Source of the DNA: Amycolatopsis sp. NBC_00345
GTDB lineage: Bacteria > Actinomycetota > Actinomycetes > Mycobacteriales > Pseudonocardiaceae
DNA length: 64,000 nucleotides
Direction: 5' to 3'
Assembly (NCBI RefSeq): GCF_036116635.1
Contig: NZ_CP107995.1
Coordinates: 6,076,001-6,140,000 of the forward strand
The notes under the pieces were generated by a model that saw only the letters and a program-made list of their open reading frames with translations, was not told where the DNA came from and did no database searches. How positions within the stretch are numbered: position 1 is the stretch's first letter; every line of letters begins with the position of its first letter. Positions 1 to 8,721 of the stretch are shown piece after piece. The translations under genes were made by a program, and so were the position numbers.

Positions 1-1345
1 GTGGCGGACGAGACGTTGCCCGCAGCGTCCTTGGCCTTCACGGTGAAGCTGTAATCGGTGTCCGCGGTAAGCCCCTCAACTGTCGCCGAAGTTCCGGTGA
101 CGGACTTGACGAGCGTGGCGCCTTGATACACGTCGTATCCGGTCACCCCCACGTTGTCGGTCGAGGCGTCCCACGCCAGCGCGACACTGCTCGGCGTGGT
201 CCCAGTGGCCTGCAGGTTGCCCGGCACCGTCGGAGCCTGCGTATCCGGCACCGCCTGGGTATGCGCAGTCACAGCCGCACTCGGCGTGGACTTGTTACCC
301 GCCGCATCCCTGGCAACCACCGAGAAACTGTAATCAGTATCCGCGGCAAGCCCGTCAACCGTCGCCGAGGTGCCGGTGACGGACTTGACCAGGCTGGCGC
401 CCTGATACACGTCATACCCGGTCACACCAACATTGTCGGTCGACGCGTCCCACGCCAGCACGACACTGCTCGACGTAGTCCCAGTAGCCTGCAGATTGCC
501 CGGCACCGTCGGAGCCTGCGTGTCCGCCACCGCCTGAGTATGCGCAGTCACAGCCGCAGTGGCGGACGAGACGTTGCCCGCGGCATCCTTAGCCTTCACG
601 GTGAAGCTGTAATCGGTATCCGCGGTAAGGCCGTCGATCGTGGCCGAGGTACCGGTGACCGTCTTGACGAGCGTGGCGCCCTGATACACGTCGTATCCGG
701 TCACCCCCACGTTGTCGGTCGAGGCGTCCCACGCCAGCGCGACGCTGCTCGGCGTGGTCCCAGTGGCCTGCAGGTTGCCCGGCACCGTCGGAGCCTGCGT
801 ATCCGGCACCGCCTGGGTATGCGCAGTCACAGCCGCACTCGGCGTGGACTTGTTACCCGCCGCATCCCTGGCAACCACCGAGAAACTGTAATCAGTATCC
901 GCGGTAAGCCCCTCAACCGTCGCCGAAGTTCCGGTGACCGTCTTGACAAGCGTGGCGCCCTGATACACGTCATATCCAGTCACACCAACATTGTCACTCG
1001 CCGCGTCCCACGCCAGCACGACACTGGTCGGCGTAGTCCCCGTGGCCTGCAGGTTGCCCGGCACAGTCGGCGCCTGCGTGTCCGCCACCGCCTGAGTATG
1101 CGCAGTCACAGCCGCAGTGGCGGGCGAGACATTGCCCGCAGCGTCCTTGGCCTTCACGGTGAAGCTGTAATCAGTATCCGCGGCAAGCCCGTCAACCGTC
1201 GCCGAGGTGCCGGTGACGGACTTGACCAGGCTGGCGCCCTGGTACACGTCATATCCCGTGACACCCACGTCGTCCGTGGCGGCGCCCCAGGACAGCGCGA
1301 CGCTGTTCTGGGTGACCTCGCCGACGGTCACGGCGCCAGGGGCCG
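1..1345 (-). repeat. Tandem 279-bp repeats encoding FnIII modules, with an alternating A/B order
   Basis: The conserved landmark TGCAGGTTGC (or TGCAGATTGC) lies at 211, 490, 769 and 1048, exactly 279 bp apart, or 93 codons. Alternate units are more alike than neighbours. One type encodes the linker SATAAVTAHTQAVADT and the other STPSAAVTAHTQAVPDT, giving a 558-bp higher-order period. The fifth, oldest-looking unit (about 1090-1345) is more diverged. Confidence 0.9.
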
Positions 1346-2537
1346 AAGGCGGCGTGCTGTCGGGCGCGGAGGTGATGGTGAAGGTCTGCAGGACGTTGTT
1401 CTGTCCCGCCGCGAGCGTGCAGTCCGCGACGAAGGTACCGAGGCCGGTCTCCGCGCCCGAGGCGGTCAGCGGCGTCATCGTGAGCACCAGGTCGTGCACG
1501 GACAGGGTCGCCGTGCCGGGCTTGTCGAACCGCAGCGCCGGCGCGGAACCACCCGCGTTGACGATCAGGTCGTTGCCGTCGGCCGGGATGGGCTGCTGAG
1601 CGATCGCGGTCGGCACCCCGACGGCGAGATGACCCTGAGGACTGGTGACGAGTGAGGTGGCCAGCGCCGAGCCCTTGATGGTTTCGGCGCCGACGAGCCG
1701 AAGCCCCTGCGTCGCGGTCTTGCCCGCGTTGGACACCGCCGTGATGCCGATCGCCGGGGTGAACTGCCCGACCGGGATCGTGTCCGGCAAGGCGGCGCTG
1801 ATGTCGACCGAGACGTCCTGGTTGCCGATCAGCGGGAACGGGCAGCTGTACACCTGGTGCAGCGGCGGGTGGTTACCCGTGCCGACAACGGTCTCCGGCG
1901 TGATGGCGGGACCGGTCACCGTATAGGTCTGCAGGATGGTGTCCTGGCCCTGGGCCGGCGTGCAGTCGGAGGTGAAGGTGCCGAGCCCGGTCGGGGTGCC
2001 ATCGGCCTTGAGCGGCGTCATCTCCAGTTCGAGACCGGTCACCGCGAGCGTCGCCGAGCCCGGCTGGTCGAACCGCAGAGCGGGCGCGCTGCCCGTGGCG
2101 TTGAGGACAAGAGCGTTGCCGTCCGCGGGGATCGGCTGGTTGGGCACGTCGGCGGCGACCTGCACCGTCAAGTCCCCCTGGGTACCCGGCATGGTCACGG
2201 TCGAGGTCGCCCTGGCGGTGCCCTTGATGGACTCGGCCCCGACAAGACGAAGGCCCTGTGTCGCAGTGCTGCCCGCATTGGACACGGCGGCGATCTCGAT
2301 GACGGGGGTGAATTTGCCGGTCTCGATGGTCGACGGCTGAGTGGTCTTGATGGTCACCGAGACGTTCTGCGGGCCGATCAGCGGGAATGAACATGAGTAG
2401 TTCTGCGTGAGCTCACCTTGAGCCGCGAGACTGGTGCCGGAACCGATCGCGAGACCCATGACCACCATGGCCGCCGCGCTCACCACGGCGATGACCTTTG
2501 TGCCCGGTCTTCGAACCCATCTTCTGTGTTGTTTCAC
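1..2537 (-). CDS. Secreted DUF6801 / fibronectin type III repeat protein (3' end outside window)
   Basis: Start is GTG at 2537, eight bases after a GGAGG. The first 40 residues form a signal peptide: basic KQHRR and RRPGTK, then a hydrophobic stretch to SLAAQ. Two homologous blocks follow, beginning YSCSFPLIGPQNVSV and YSCPFPLIGNQDVSV. Each ends in a segment like LGTFTSDCTPAQGQ, with cysteines near both ends that could pair. I match these to the actinobacterial DUF6801 domain. From about 1345 leftward come five fibronectin III modules of 93 residues (APTVPGNL... WDASTDNVGVTGYDVYQG... DYSF); the last runs off the window. The frame is open to base 1, with at least 845 codons. An exported surface or matrix protein that binds sugar or protein is inferred; no catalytic domain is visible. 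The C-terminus may carry an anchor or enzyme. Confidence 0.85.
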   Translation of the reverse strand, partial: MKQHRRWVRRPGTKVIAVVSAAAMVVMGLAIGSGTSLAAQGELTQNYSCSFPLIGPQNVSVTIKTTQPSTIETGKFTPVIEIAAVSNAGSTATQGLRLVGAESIKGTARATSTVTMPGTQGDLTVQVAADVPNQPIPADGNALVLNATGSAPALRFDQPGSATLAVTGLELEMTPLKADGTPTGLGTFTSDCTPAQGQDTILQTYTVTGPAITPETVVGTGNHPPLHQVYSCPFPLIGNQDVSVDISAALPDTIPVGQFTPAIGITAVSNAGKTATQGLRLVGAETIKGSALATSLVTSPQGHLAVGVPTAIAQQPIPADGNDLIVNAGGSAPALRFDKPGTATLSVHDLVLTMTPLTASGAETGLGTFVADCTLAAGQNNVLQTFTITSAPDSTPPSAPGAVTVGEVTQNSVALSWGAATDDVGVTGYDVYQGASLVKSVTGTSATVDGLAADTDYSFTVKAKDAAGNVSPATAAVTAHTQAVADTQAPTVPGNLQATGTTPTSVVLAWDAASDNVGVTGYDVYQGATLVKTVTGTSATVEGLTADTDYSFSVVARDAAGNKSTPSAAVTAHTQAVPDTQAPTVPGNLQATGTTPSSVALAWDASTDNVGVTGYDVYQGATLVKTVTGTSATIDGLTADTDYSFTVKAKDAAGNVSSATAAVTAHTQAVADTQAPTVPGNLQATGTTSSSVVLAWDASTDNVGVTGYDVYQGASLVKSVTGTSATVDGLAADTDYSFSVVARDAAGNKSTPSAAVTAHTQAVPDTQAPTVPGNLQATGTTPSSVALAWDASTDNVGVTGYDVYQGATLVKSVTGTSATVEGLTADTDYSFTVKAKDAAGNVSSA

Positions 2538-2797
2538 AGGTCATCCTCCAAGTGAGCACACGCACACGTCACTTAAAGAAAACTGCTCAATTGTCAGCCG
2601 CTCATCCGTCAGCGGAATTTAAGGGGCGTGTGAAATGTGCGTTACAGGAATGCTACGACGTCCCATTAAGGCACTCGGGCAGTCGGGCACGCAAGAAATT
2701 CCCGGCTCCACAACGGGGAAGTCGGCAAAGTTGTCACCGGCAGTCGAAGCGCCTGGGACGAACTATCACCCTGGACAACCGCCGCTTACCAGCCGGT

Positions 2798-3127
2798 TCA
2801 GCCCGTCCCGGCCAGCTCGGCGCGGCAGTCGACGTTGCCGCCGGTCTGCTTCGCGACTTCCTTCTGCTCCACCACGATCCGGCAGGTGACGATCCCGGAC
2901 GCGGGCCGCACGCTCAGCGTCACCGGGCCCGCGCCTTCGGGGGTGCGCTCGATGATCACCGGCAGCTGCGTCGTCACCACCTCCGGCAGCTTCGAGCCGG
3001 GGAACTGGTAGGTCAGCTGCGCGGTTCCGGTGCCCTCCACGCGAAACTCGGCGTCGACGGTCGGGGGCGGGGCCGCGCAGGCCGTGAGCCCCAGTGCCAC
3101 GAGGCCCAGCAGGACGATCTTCCTCAT
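2798..3127 (-). CDS. Small lipoprotein, possible MmpS-like fold
   Basis: 109 residues. The N-terminus MRKIVLLGLVALGLTAC is a short lipoprotein signal with the lipobox LTAC, so Cys17 would be lipidated and the protein anchored outside the membrane. The mature part (EFRVEGTGTAQLTYQFPG... VTCRIVVEQKEVAKQTGGNVDC) looks like the all-beta C-terminal domain of MmpS-type accessory proteins, with two cysteines that could pair. That assignment is by eye. It lies downstream of the sigma/anti-sigma genes on the same strand with about 100 bases between, so it could belong to their transcript or regulon. There is no MmpL transporter nearby, so an MmpL partner role is not supported. Confidence 0.7.
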   Translation of the reverse strand: MRKIVLLGLVALGLTACAAPPPTVDAEFRVEGTGTAQLTYQFPGSKLPEVVTTQLPVIIERTPEGAGPVTLSVRPASGIVTCRIVVEQKEVAKQTGGNVDCRAELAGTG

Positions 3128-3228
3128 GCCACGGAGTCTCGTCCCGCCGGCCCCGCCGGCACCTCACCCGGACGGCCGGAACCGCTCGTACTTTCGGTCC
3201 GTCCTTCTGTCCTAAATGGATCTACGGG

Positions 3229-3942
3229 TCAGACGTTCGCCTGGACGAACTCGTGGCCGTCGGTGTTCTCGATCACGACCGAGGCGACGTCGGCGGGATC
3301 GACGAGCGCGGAGCCGTAGAGCTTGGCGCCCTCGCGGGAAGCCTTCTCCGACACCAGCCAGCCGCCGGCGATCTCGCGGTCGCCGTCCTTGCCCACCACC
3401 ACGAGCCGGCACTTCTGCCCGGCCGGGATGCCGCTCACGGCCGCCTCCACCCGGACCCAGCCGGCGGCGGGCACGATGTTCGCGGTCAGCCGTGTCCCAG
3501 GGCCGGTGCCGGTGACGGTCTTCGTGCCGGGCACCGCGCTCGACGTCGCGGGGGCGGGCGGCTGCTGCCCCGGCCCCGCTTCCGACGGCGCGCCGCTCGT
3601 GCCCGACCGGCCGACCAGCACCCCGGCGCCCAGCGCGGCGGCGGCGACCACCACGGCGGCCGCCACGGCAACGAACCGGCCGCGGCCGGCCGAACTGCGC
3701 GCCTCCGAGCGCACCTGGCGCAGCGTGCGCTGCAGCAGCAGGTCACCGCCCTCGGGCGGGCCGTCCAGCAGTGCCTCGGGCGGCAGCGCGCCGAGGAACT
3801 CCCGCATCTCGTTCAGCGACTCGACCTCGGCGCGGCAGTCCGCGCACGTCGCCAGGTGGGCCTCGACGGCCTGGGCCTCGCGCGCGGACAGCTCGCCGGC
3901 GACGTAGCCGGCCAGGTCCTCGTGCTCGTCGTTCATGCTCAT
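3229..3942 (-). CDS. Zinc-finger anti-sigma factor (transmembrane)
   Basis: 237 residues. The N-terminal cytoplasmic domain holds the anti-sigma zinc motif His29-x3-Cys33-x2-Cys36 (HLATCADC). A single membrane helix follows at about 90-111 (FVAVAAAVVVAAAALGAGVLVG) and an extracytoplasmic domain of about 125 residues. Its ATG overlaps the sigma-factor TGA by one base (TGATG), so translation is probably coupled. This is the usual layout for a membrane anti-sigma that holds an ECF sigma until an envelope signal. The outer domain (VRVEAAVSGIPAGQKCRLVVVGKDG...) resembles the C-terminal part of RskA/RslA-type anti-sigmas. No protease cleavage site can be named from sequence. Confidence 0.88.
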   Translation of the reverse strand: MSMNDEHEDLAGYVAGELSAREAQAVEAHLATCADCRAEVESLNEMREFLGALPPEALLDGPPEGGDLLLQRTLRQVRSEARSSAGRGRFVAVAAAVVVAAAALGAGVLVGRSGTSGAPSEAGPGQQPPAPATSSAVPGTKTVTGTGPGTRLTANIVPAAGWVRVEAAVSGIPAGQKCRLVVVGKDGDREIAGGWLVSEKASREGAKLYGSALVDPADVASVVIENTDGHEFVQANV

Positions 3943-4493
3943 CAGGCCGCCCCCTCCGCCCGCTGGTTCCGGAACAGCTCGCGCAACGCGCGCAGGCCGT
4001 AGTACGAGCGGGATTTCACAGTCCCCGGCGGGATACCCAGTTTCTCGGCGGCTTCGGTCACGGTTCGGCCGTGCAGGTACATCTGCTCGATGACTTCACG
4101 GTGCTCCGACGACAGCCCGTCCAGCGCGGAGAGCACCACCATCGAGTCCACCACCTGGTCCGAGTGGTCGCGCTCCACCCCGACGGTGGTCGGCGACTCG
4201 GCGACCTCGGCGGGCCGCGCGTCGCGGGCCCGGACCTTGTCGATCACCAGGTTGCGGACGACGGTCAGCAGCCAGCCGCGCACCGAGCCCTTGCCGTTGA
4301 CCAGGCTGTCCGGGTTGCGCCAGGCGCGCACCAGCGCCTCCTGCACCACGTCCTCGGCGGCGCCCCGGTCGCCGAGCAGCCTGGTCGCGTAGGCGAGCAT
4401 CGCCCTGCCGTGCTCTTCGAACAACGAGCGGACGAGCGCCTCGTCGGCCACCTCTTGGCGGTGACGGGTTCTCAACCCGGCCATCCGGACCAC
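3942..4493 (-). CDS. ECF RNA polymerase sigma factor, SigL-like
   Basis: 183 residues, normal for a group 4 (ECF) sigma factor. Region 2 spans about 18-88, with the DVVQEALVRAWRN segment of region 2.2 and WLLTVVRNLVIDKVRA of 2.3/2.4. Region 4 spans about 120-175, with the helix-turn-helix AEKLGIPPGTVKSRSYYGLRAL. There is no region 1.1 or 3. The sequence resembles mycobacterial SigL, whose partner RslA is also a zinc anti-sigma. It is translationally coupled to the anti-sigma downstream and directs RNA polymerase to a small envelope-stress regulon. The lipoprotein at 2798 and the HtrA-type protease at 4897 are plausible targets by position. Confidence 0.9.
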   Translation of the reverse strand: MVRMAGLRTRHRQEVADEALVRSLFEEHGRAMLAYATRLLGDRGAAEDVVQEALVRAWRNPDSLVNGKGSVRGWLLTVVRNLVIDKVRARDARPAEVAESPTTVGVERDHSDQVVDSMVVLSALDGLSSEHREVIEQMYLHGRTVTEAAEKLGIPPGTVKSRSYYGLRALRELFRNQRAEGAA

Positions 4494-4760
4494 CCTCCCG
4501 AACCGGCGAAGTCACCCTCACCGTGTTGCGCAGAACTGTAGGACAGCGCGAACGGCCGTCCCCATGAGGCTCGTAACCACTGACAGTGGCCAAGGATGGC
4601 CCCGAGACAGTGAACACTTCCCTCGAATGGACCAGTCCATCAGTCGGCGCGACGTGACCTTCGGACATCGAACCCTGCCCGTTCGTGCCATGACATTACG
4701 GGCAATCCGGCCAGTCGATCCCACAACAGTTGTTCCCGCTGCGGTTGATCTCCACCGCGC

Positions 4761-4880
4761 TTGGTCACACAGCAGTTGGTCACACAGCAGTTGGTCACAC
4801 AGCAGTTGGTCCCGCGGCACTTGGTCCCGCGGCAGTTGGTCCCGCGGGACTTGGTCCCGCGGCAGTTGGTCCCGCGGCGG
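4761..4880. repeat. 15-bp minisatellite, eight units
   Basis: Eight contiguous 15-bp units in the gap between the protease stop and the sigma-factor start. Three units read TTGGTCACACAGCAG and five are TTGGTCCCGCGGCAG-like (some end CAC, GAC or CGG). The unit is a multiple of three, so several frames stay open (for example a W-S-x-x-S run), but none has a start site or extends as a protein. The rest of the gap (4494-4760, 4881-4896) shows nothing else I can support apart from the likely sigma promoter region. Confidence 0.85.
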
Positions 4881-4896
4881 GGATCGGGCCCCGGCG

Positions 4897-6372
4897 TCAG
4901 CCGACCGGCCCGTTCTCCGGCACCACCGTGGCGGTGGCCTGGCGGCCGCCCTGACCGGCGACGGTGATTTTCAGTTTGTCACCAGGGTGATGGGTGTCCA
5001 TCACCCTGATCAGCGCGGTCGCGGACTGCACCGGCTGACCGTCGATCGCGACGACCAGCAGATCCGGCTTCAGCCCGACCTTCGCGGCGGGGCCGCCGGC
5101 CACCAGTGACTTGATCAGCGCGCCCTGGCCGTTGCCCCCGTCGACCACGGTCAGGCCGAGGAACGCACTGGGTCCGATGTGGACGGTCGACGAAGAGCGG
5201 CCGGCTACGATCTCCGCCGCGATGGCCGCGGCCTGGTTGATCGGGATGGCGTACCCCTCGTGCGCACGCGCGCCCTCGTCGAACTGGTAGCCCGCGCCGG
5301 AGGCGGTGTCGACGCCGATCACGCGGCCCTGCGCGTCGGCCAGCGAGCCGCCGGAGTCGCCGGACTGGATGTCGGCGTCCACCTGGATCAGGTCGGTCAG
5401 GGTCTCGCTGGCTCCGGTGGTTTCGTCGGACGCGGTGATCGTCTGGCCCAGCGCGGTCACCCGCCCCGGCGACACGATGGGCTTGCCGCCGAGGCCGCCC
5501 GCATTGCCGAGGGCCACCACCCCGTCGCCGGCCACGACCTTCGCCGAGTCGCCGAGCTGCGCGGGGATCAGCCCGCTGGCCCCGTCGAGCTTGAGCACGG
5601 CGATGTCGTGGCTCCGGTCGTAGCCGAGCACCGCGGCGTCGTACGCGCGTCCGTTGCCGACGTCGGTAGCCCGCACCGTGGCGGCGCCCTCGACCACGTG
5701 GTTGTTGGTCAGGACCAGCCCGTCGGGGCTCAGCACGATGCCGGTGCCCGCCGCGCCGCCGCCGTCGAGCCCCAGCTGGACCTCGATGTTGACCAGCGCC
5801 GGACTCACCTTCGCGGTGACCGCCCCGACGTCGAGGTTCGCCGGCACCGACCAGGCCGCACTGACCGGCGCGGGAGCGGGCGCCGGCCCCTGCGCGTAGT
5901 GCCCCACCGCGACCCCCGCGAGCACGGCGAGTACGAGAACCACCGCCGAGATCCCAAGGACCTGCAGCCGCCTGCGCTTCGGCACGGATTCCGGCTCCGG
6001 CCCACTTCCCGCGACCGACGGCGGGGCTGTGGGCTGCGCGGGCTGCTGCGCCCACGGTGCGCCGAGCGGGGTGTTCGGCCCAGGCCCCGGGGGCGGGGGC
6101 GGGGCCAGCTGCGGCTCCGCGGGCTCCGCCGGCTGCGGGCCCACAGGCTGCGCCGACGGCGGGACTGCGCCCTGCGCCGGCTGCGGGGCTACGGGCTGCA
6201 CCGGCTGCATGGCCGTGGGCTGCGCGGGTTGCGAAGCGGCGGGCTGCGCAGACTGCGGGGCCGAGGGTTGCGCGGGTTGCGAGGCGGCGGGCTGCGCCGA
6301 CTGTGGGGCCGTGGGCTGCGCCGGTTGCTGCGCCCATGGCGCGCCGAATGGGGTGTTCGGCTGCTCGCTCAT
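4897..6372 (-). CDS. Membrane-anchored HtrA/DegP-like serine protease with PDZ domain
   Basis: 491 residues. Residues 1-130 are a cytoplasmic Pro/Ala/Gln-rich tail with a duplicated 19-residue block (7-25 and 101-119, both containing GAPWAQQPAQPTAP). A membrane helix follows at about 137-158 after PKRRR. The trypsin-like domain carries the full triad: His225 in LTNNHVVEG, Asp256 in SHDIAVLKL and Ser340 in QSGDSGGS. A PDZ domain spans about 405-491 (FLGLTVVDG... GLKPDLLVVAIDGQPV). The family degrades or processes misfolded proteins outside the membrane; actinobacterial members work in envelope stress. It sits upstream of the ECF sigma gene on the same strand, with the 15-bp repeat between, which suggests a common stress theme. 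Confidence 0.92.
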   Translation of the reverse strand: MSEQPNTPFGAPWAQQPAQPTAPQSAQPAASQPAQPSAPQSAQPAASQPAQPTAMQPVQPVAPQPAQGAVPPSAQPVGPQPAEPAEPQLAPPPPPGPGPNTPLGAPWAQQPAQPTAPPSVAGSGPEPESVPKRRRLQVLGISAVVLVLAVLAGVAVGHYAQGPAPAPAPVSAAWSVPANLDVGAVTAKVSPALVNIEVQLGLDGGGAAGTGIVLSPDGLVLTNNHVVEGAATVRATDVGNGRAYDAAVLGYDRSHDIAVLKLDGASGLIPAQLGDSAKVVAGDGVVALGNAGGLGGKPIVSPGRVTALGQTITASDETTGASETLTDLIQVDADIQSGDSGGSLADAQGRVIGVDTASGAGYQFDEGARAHEGYAIPINQAAAIAAEIVAGRSSSTVHIGPSAFLGLTVVDGGNGQGALIKSLVAGGPAAKVGLKPDLLVVAIDGQPVQSATALIRVMDTHHPGDKLKITVAGQGGRQATATVVPENGPVG

Positions 6373-6596
6373 CGTGGGTCTTCACCTGCCGCTCGGATCG
6401 ATCCGTCACCTGCACGGGTCCGTGCCGGCGCAGATCAACCGACACGATCGGGGAGAGTACTGCCGTCCGCCCGGCGCCGTGGGTTAGGTTCGAGTTGATC
6501 TTGCTCCCTTCACCAGGTCGGCGCCAGGCCGGCGCGGGGTACTGGGATCACCGCCACGGCCGCCGACCGCCAGGCCGCCGGGAGCGCGGTACACAA

Positions 6597-6930
6597 CCGC
6601 ACTCCCGGCGGCCGGTCACCAACCCACATCACACTCCCGGCGACCGGCCAGCAGCCCACGCCGCACCCCGACGGCCAGCCAGCAAGCCACATCGCACCCC
6701 AAGCAGCCGGACGGCAACCCACATCCCACGCCTGCAACCGGACAGCAACCCGCATCCCACGCCCGGCAACCGGTCACCAGCGCGCGCCGCACCCCATCGG
6801 CCAGCCAGCAACCCACATCGCACTCCTGGCAGCTCGTCACCAGCCCGCATCGCACCCCGGCAGCCGGACAGCAACCCACATCCCACTCCCGGCAACCGGT
6901 CACCAGCGCACGCCGCACCCCGACAGCCAA
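6597..6930. repeat. Degenerate tandem repeat, about 31-bp period, about 11 units
   Basis: In the 6373-6996 gap, about eleven imperfect units follow the pattern CACTCCCGGCAACCGG then TCACCAGC or ACAGCAAC then CCACATCG. Unit length varies from 30 to 33 bp, so no single reading frame runs through it. The + strand gives a NPHPTPGNRSPAHAAP-like run and the - strand a GVGCGLLSGCRG-like run; both are repeat artefacts with no start signal. The rest of the gap (6373-6596, 6931-6996) shows nothing recognisable. Confidence 0.75.
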
Positions 6931-6996
6931 GGCTCAGGCCATCAGCCGCCGCAGCAGCCAATGCTCAGACCACCGATCGCAGCCGAGGTCCAAAGT

Positions 6997-7245
6997 TCAA
7001 GCCGCCAGCCGCACCGCGCCGAGGTCGGTCAGGACCACCGGGCTGTCCGCGGCGCCGCGGCGGCGGGCCACCGCGGCGAGACCGCGGCGCAGCAGCCGGT
7101 CCAGCGCCTGGCATTCCCACGGCGGCACGCGCCCGCCCGCGGACCACAGGTAACACTCCGTCGCCCCCAGGAATCCATTGTGGACGGACAGTAACCCTCG
7201 CCGCACGTCTTCGAGCGCCCGGACTTCCTCCTCCGCCAGCACCAT
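6997..7245 (-). CDS. Small uncharacterised protein
   Basis: 82 residues from ATG at 7245, which follows GAAGGGAG with a five-base spacer. A longer reading from 7311 has no such site. The protein begins MVLAEEEVRALEDVRRGLL and is alpha-helical in look, with a Trp- and Tyr-containing middle (GATECYLWSAGGRVPPWECQ) and an Arg-rich stretch RLLRRGLAAVARRRG. No signal or membrane segment and no family recognised. It is divergent from the DUF3800 gene with 128 bases between, so the two could share a control region. Confidence 0.55.
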   Translation of the reverse strand: MVLAEEEVRALEDVRRGLLSVHNGFLGATECYLWSAGGRVPPWECQALDRLLRRGLAAVARRRGAADSPVVLTDLGAVRLAA

Positions 7246-7373
7246 GACGACTCCCTTCGCCGTCCCCCATGGTGCGCCGCGCGAGGCCGTGGCCACATCC
7301 GGGAAAATCACCCCAGGGGTCCCCGGAGAAACGGGGTCGCCGTGGTCACCGCGGTCTGGCAGGATCCGGGTGC

Positions 7374-8279
7374 GTGCGGCCCAGGCGTGCTTTCGCCGGG
7401 GACGTCGCGGAGATCGCGTGCGACGAGTCCGGTTCCGAGGGCGAGAACCTCATCGGCGCGAACACGGACGTGTTCGCCCACGCCGGGGTGCGGCTCACCG
7501 TGGCCGAGGCCGCCGGCTGCGTCGCCGAGCTGCGCGAACGGATCCGCTCGCCCGCGTTGGAGTACAAGGCGAATCACCTGCTCAGGAGCAAGAACAGGGC
7601 GGCGCTCGTGTGGCTGCTGGGCCCGTCCGGGCCACTGCCGGGCGCCGCGAGTGTGCTGCTGGCCGACAAGGCCCTGTTCGTCGCGGGCAAGGTGGTGGAC
7701 CTGCTCGTGGACGAGGTCCCCTACCCCGAATGCCTCACCCGGCGCCCGGACGCGCGGGCCCTCGCCTTGCACCGCGACGGAATGCGTACACACGGCGCCG
7801 CGGGCTGGACGGAGTTCCTGCGCTCGTTCACCGATCTGCTGCGCACCTCACCGCGGCACGAGGGAACGTCGTCCGCGGAGTTCTTCGCTCGGGCCGGGCA
7901 GTTCGCGCGGGCACGGCCGCACGTCGAGGAATTACGAGCGGAGCTGCTCGCGAACCCCAAGCTCGTGCCGCCGCTGGACCCGCTGATGCCCGCGCTCGTC
8001 GACACCGTCGCGCACTGGCGGCCCGCCGCCGTCGTCCACGACGAGCAGCAGTCGCTCACGCCGGAGCGGCTCGACCTGCTGCTCGGGCCCGGCCGTGACC
8101 TGCGGTTCGTCGACTCCCGCGCCGACCCGCGGGTGCAGGTGGCGGACTTCCTGGCCGGCGTCGCGCGCCGGATCGCCGAGGACCACCTGCACGGCCACGG
8201 CGACGCCGAGCTGACCGGTCTCCTGCAGCCGTACGTGCTCCCAGCGTCGGTGTGGGCAGCCGCTCTGCTCCGGCCGTAA
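7374..8279 (+). CDS. DUF3800-like protein
   Basis: 301 residues from GTG at 7374, with an AGGA nine bases upstream. An in-frame ATG at 7269 would add 35 residues of low-complexity Arg-rich sequence and is less likely. Near the N-terminus is the acidic motif IACDESGSEGENL, and near the C-terminus RFVDSRADPRVQVADFLAG. These are the two ends of the DUF3800 fold, which is predicted to be RNase-H-like with Asp/Glu metal ligands. In this family the first Asp and the late D-x-x-x-Q-x-A-D pattern are the conserved residues, and both are present. Function is unknown; DUF3800 genes often sit in variable or defence regions, but nothing nearby supports that here. Confidence 0.65.
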   Translation: MRPRRAFAGDVAEIACDESGSEGENLIGANTDVFAHAGVRLTVAEAAGCVAELRERIRSPALEYKANHLLRSKNRAALVWLLGPSGPLPGAASVLLADKALFVAGKVVDLLVDEVPYPECLTRRPDARALALHRDGMRTHGAAGWTEFLRSFTDLLRTSPRHEGTSSAEFFARAGQFARARPHVEELRAELLANPKLVPPLDPLMPALVDTVAHWRPAAVVHDEQQSLTPERLDLLLGPGRDLRFVDSRADPRVQVADFLAGVARRIAEDHLHGHGDAELTGLLQPYVLPASVWAAALLRP

Positions 8280-8301
8280 GCGCTCCCGACGTCGGTACGG
8301 C

Positions 8302-8721
8302 CTAAAGCTCCCGCGGACTCACGACATGCACGGCGGCCTCCTCGGCGGAGGCGGCGCCACCGTCGATGCCGACGTCGGAGGCGTGCAGCTCCTCATCGGA
8401 GTCGCCGCCGAACCCCTCGTCGGTCGCGACCAATCGGCCCGCGCGCAGGTCGCCGACCTCGTCGTCGACCAGTTCGCCGTCGGTGTCCTCGCTGTCGCCG
8501 AGGCCGTCGCTGTCGTCGTAAGGAGTGTCGGGGACCTCGCGCGCGAGGCGGCCCTCCCAGCTCTCGCCGGTCGACTCCTCGCCGGCCGTGGTGCCCCAGC
8601 CGGCGACCGCCAGCGGACGCTCCGGCGGTGAGTAACCCTCGTCGTAAGGGTCGCCGTCCTGCAAAGTGTCCTCGGAGTCCAGCACGCCGGTGTCGGCGTT
8701 GTCCTCGATGTCGTCGTCCAC
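8302..8721 (-). CDS. DUF5709 family protein
   Basis: 139 residues from GTG at 8721, preceded by GGAG at seven bases. Very acidic and hydrophilic. It has the segments that define the actinobacterial DUF5709 family in order: LDSEDTLQDGDPYDEGYSPP, PLAVAGWGTTAGEE, SWEGRLAREVPD, GELVDDEVGDLRAGRLVA and ASDVGIDGGAASAEEAA. No membrane segment or catalytic motif, and function is unknown. It is divergent from the VanZ-like gene with 176 bases between. Confidence 0.85.
   Translation of the reverse strand: MDDDIEDNADTGVLDSEDTLQDGDPYDEGYSPPERPLAVAGWGTTAGEESTGESWEGRLAREVPDTPYDDSDGLGDSEDTDGELVDDEVGDLRAGRLVATDEGFGGDSDEELHASDVGIDGGAASAEEAAVHVVSPREL

Noticed and set aside
123..1655. Long plus-strand open frame of 510 codons, Arg/His-rich
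   Set aside because: It is the complement of the FnIII-repeat gene; repeats of 93 codons keep all frames open and there is no start site or recognisable protein.
4564..5109. Plus-strand frame with W-S-H-S-S repeats in the 15-bp array
   Set aside because: The repeat unit is 15 bp, so a frame stays open by construction; no ribosome site and it overlaps the protease end.
6597..6930. Possible CRISPR array
   Set aside because: Units are 30-33 bp, imperfect and contiguous with no unique spacers, and there are no cas genes.
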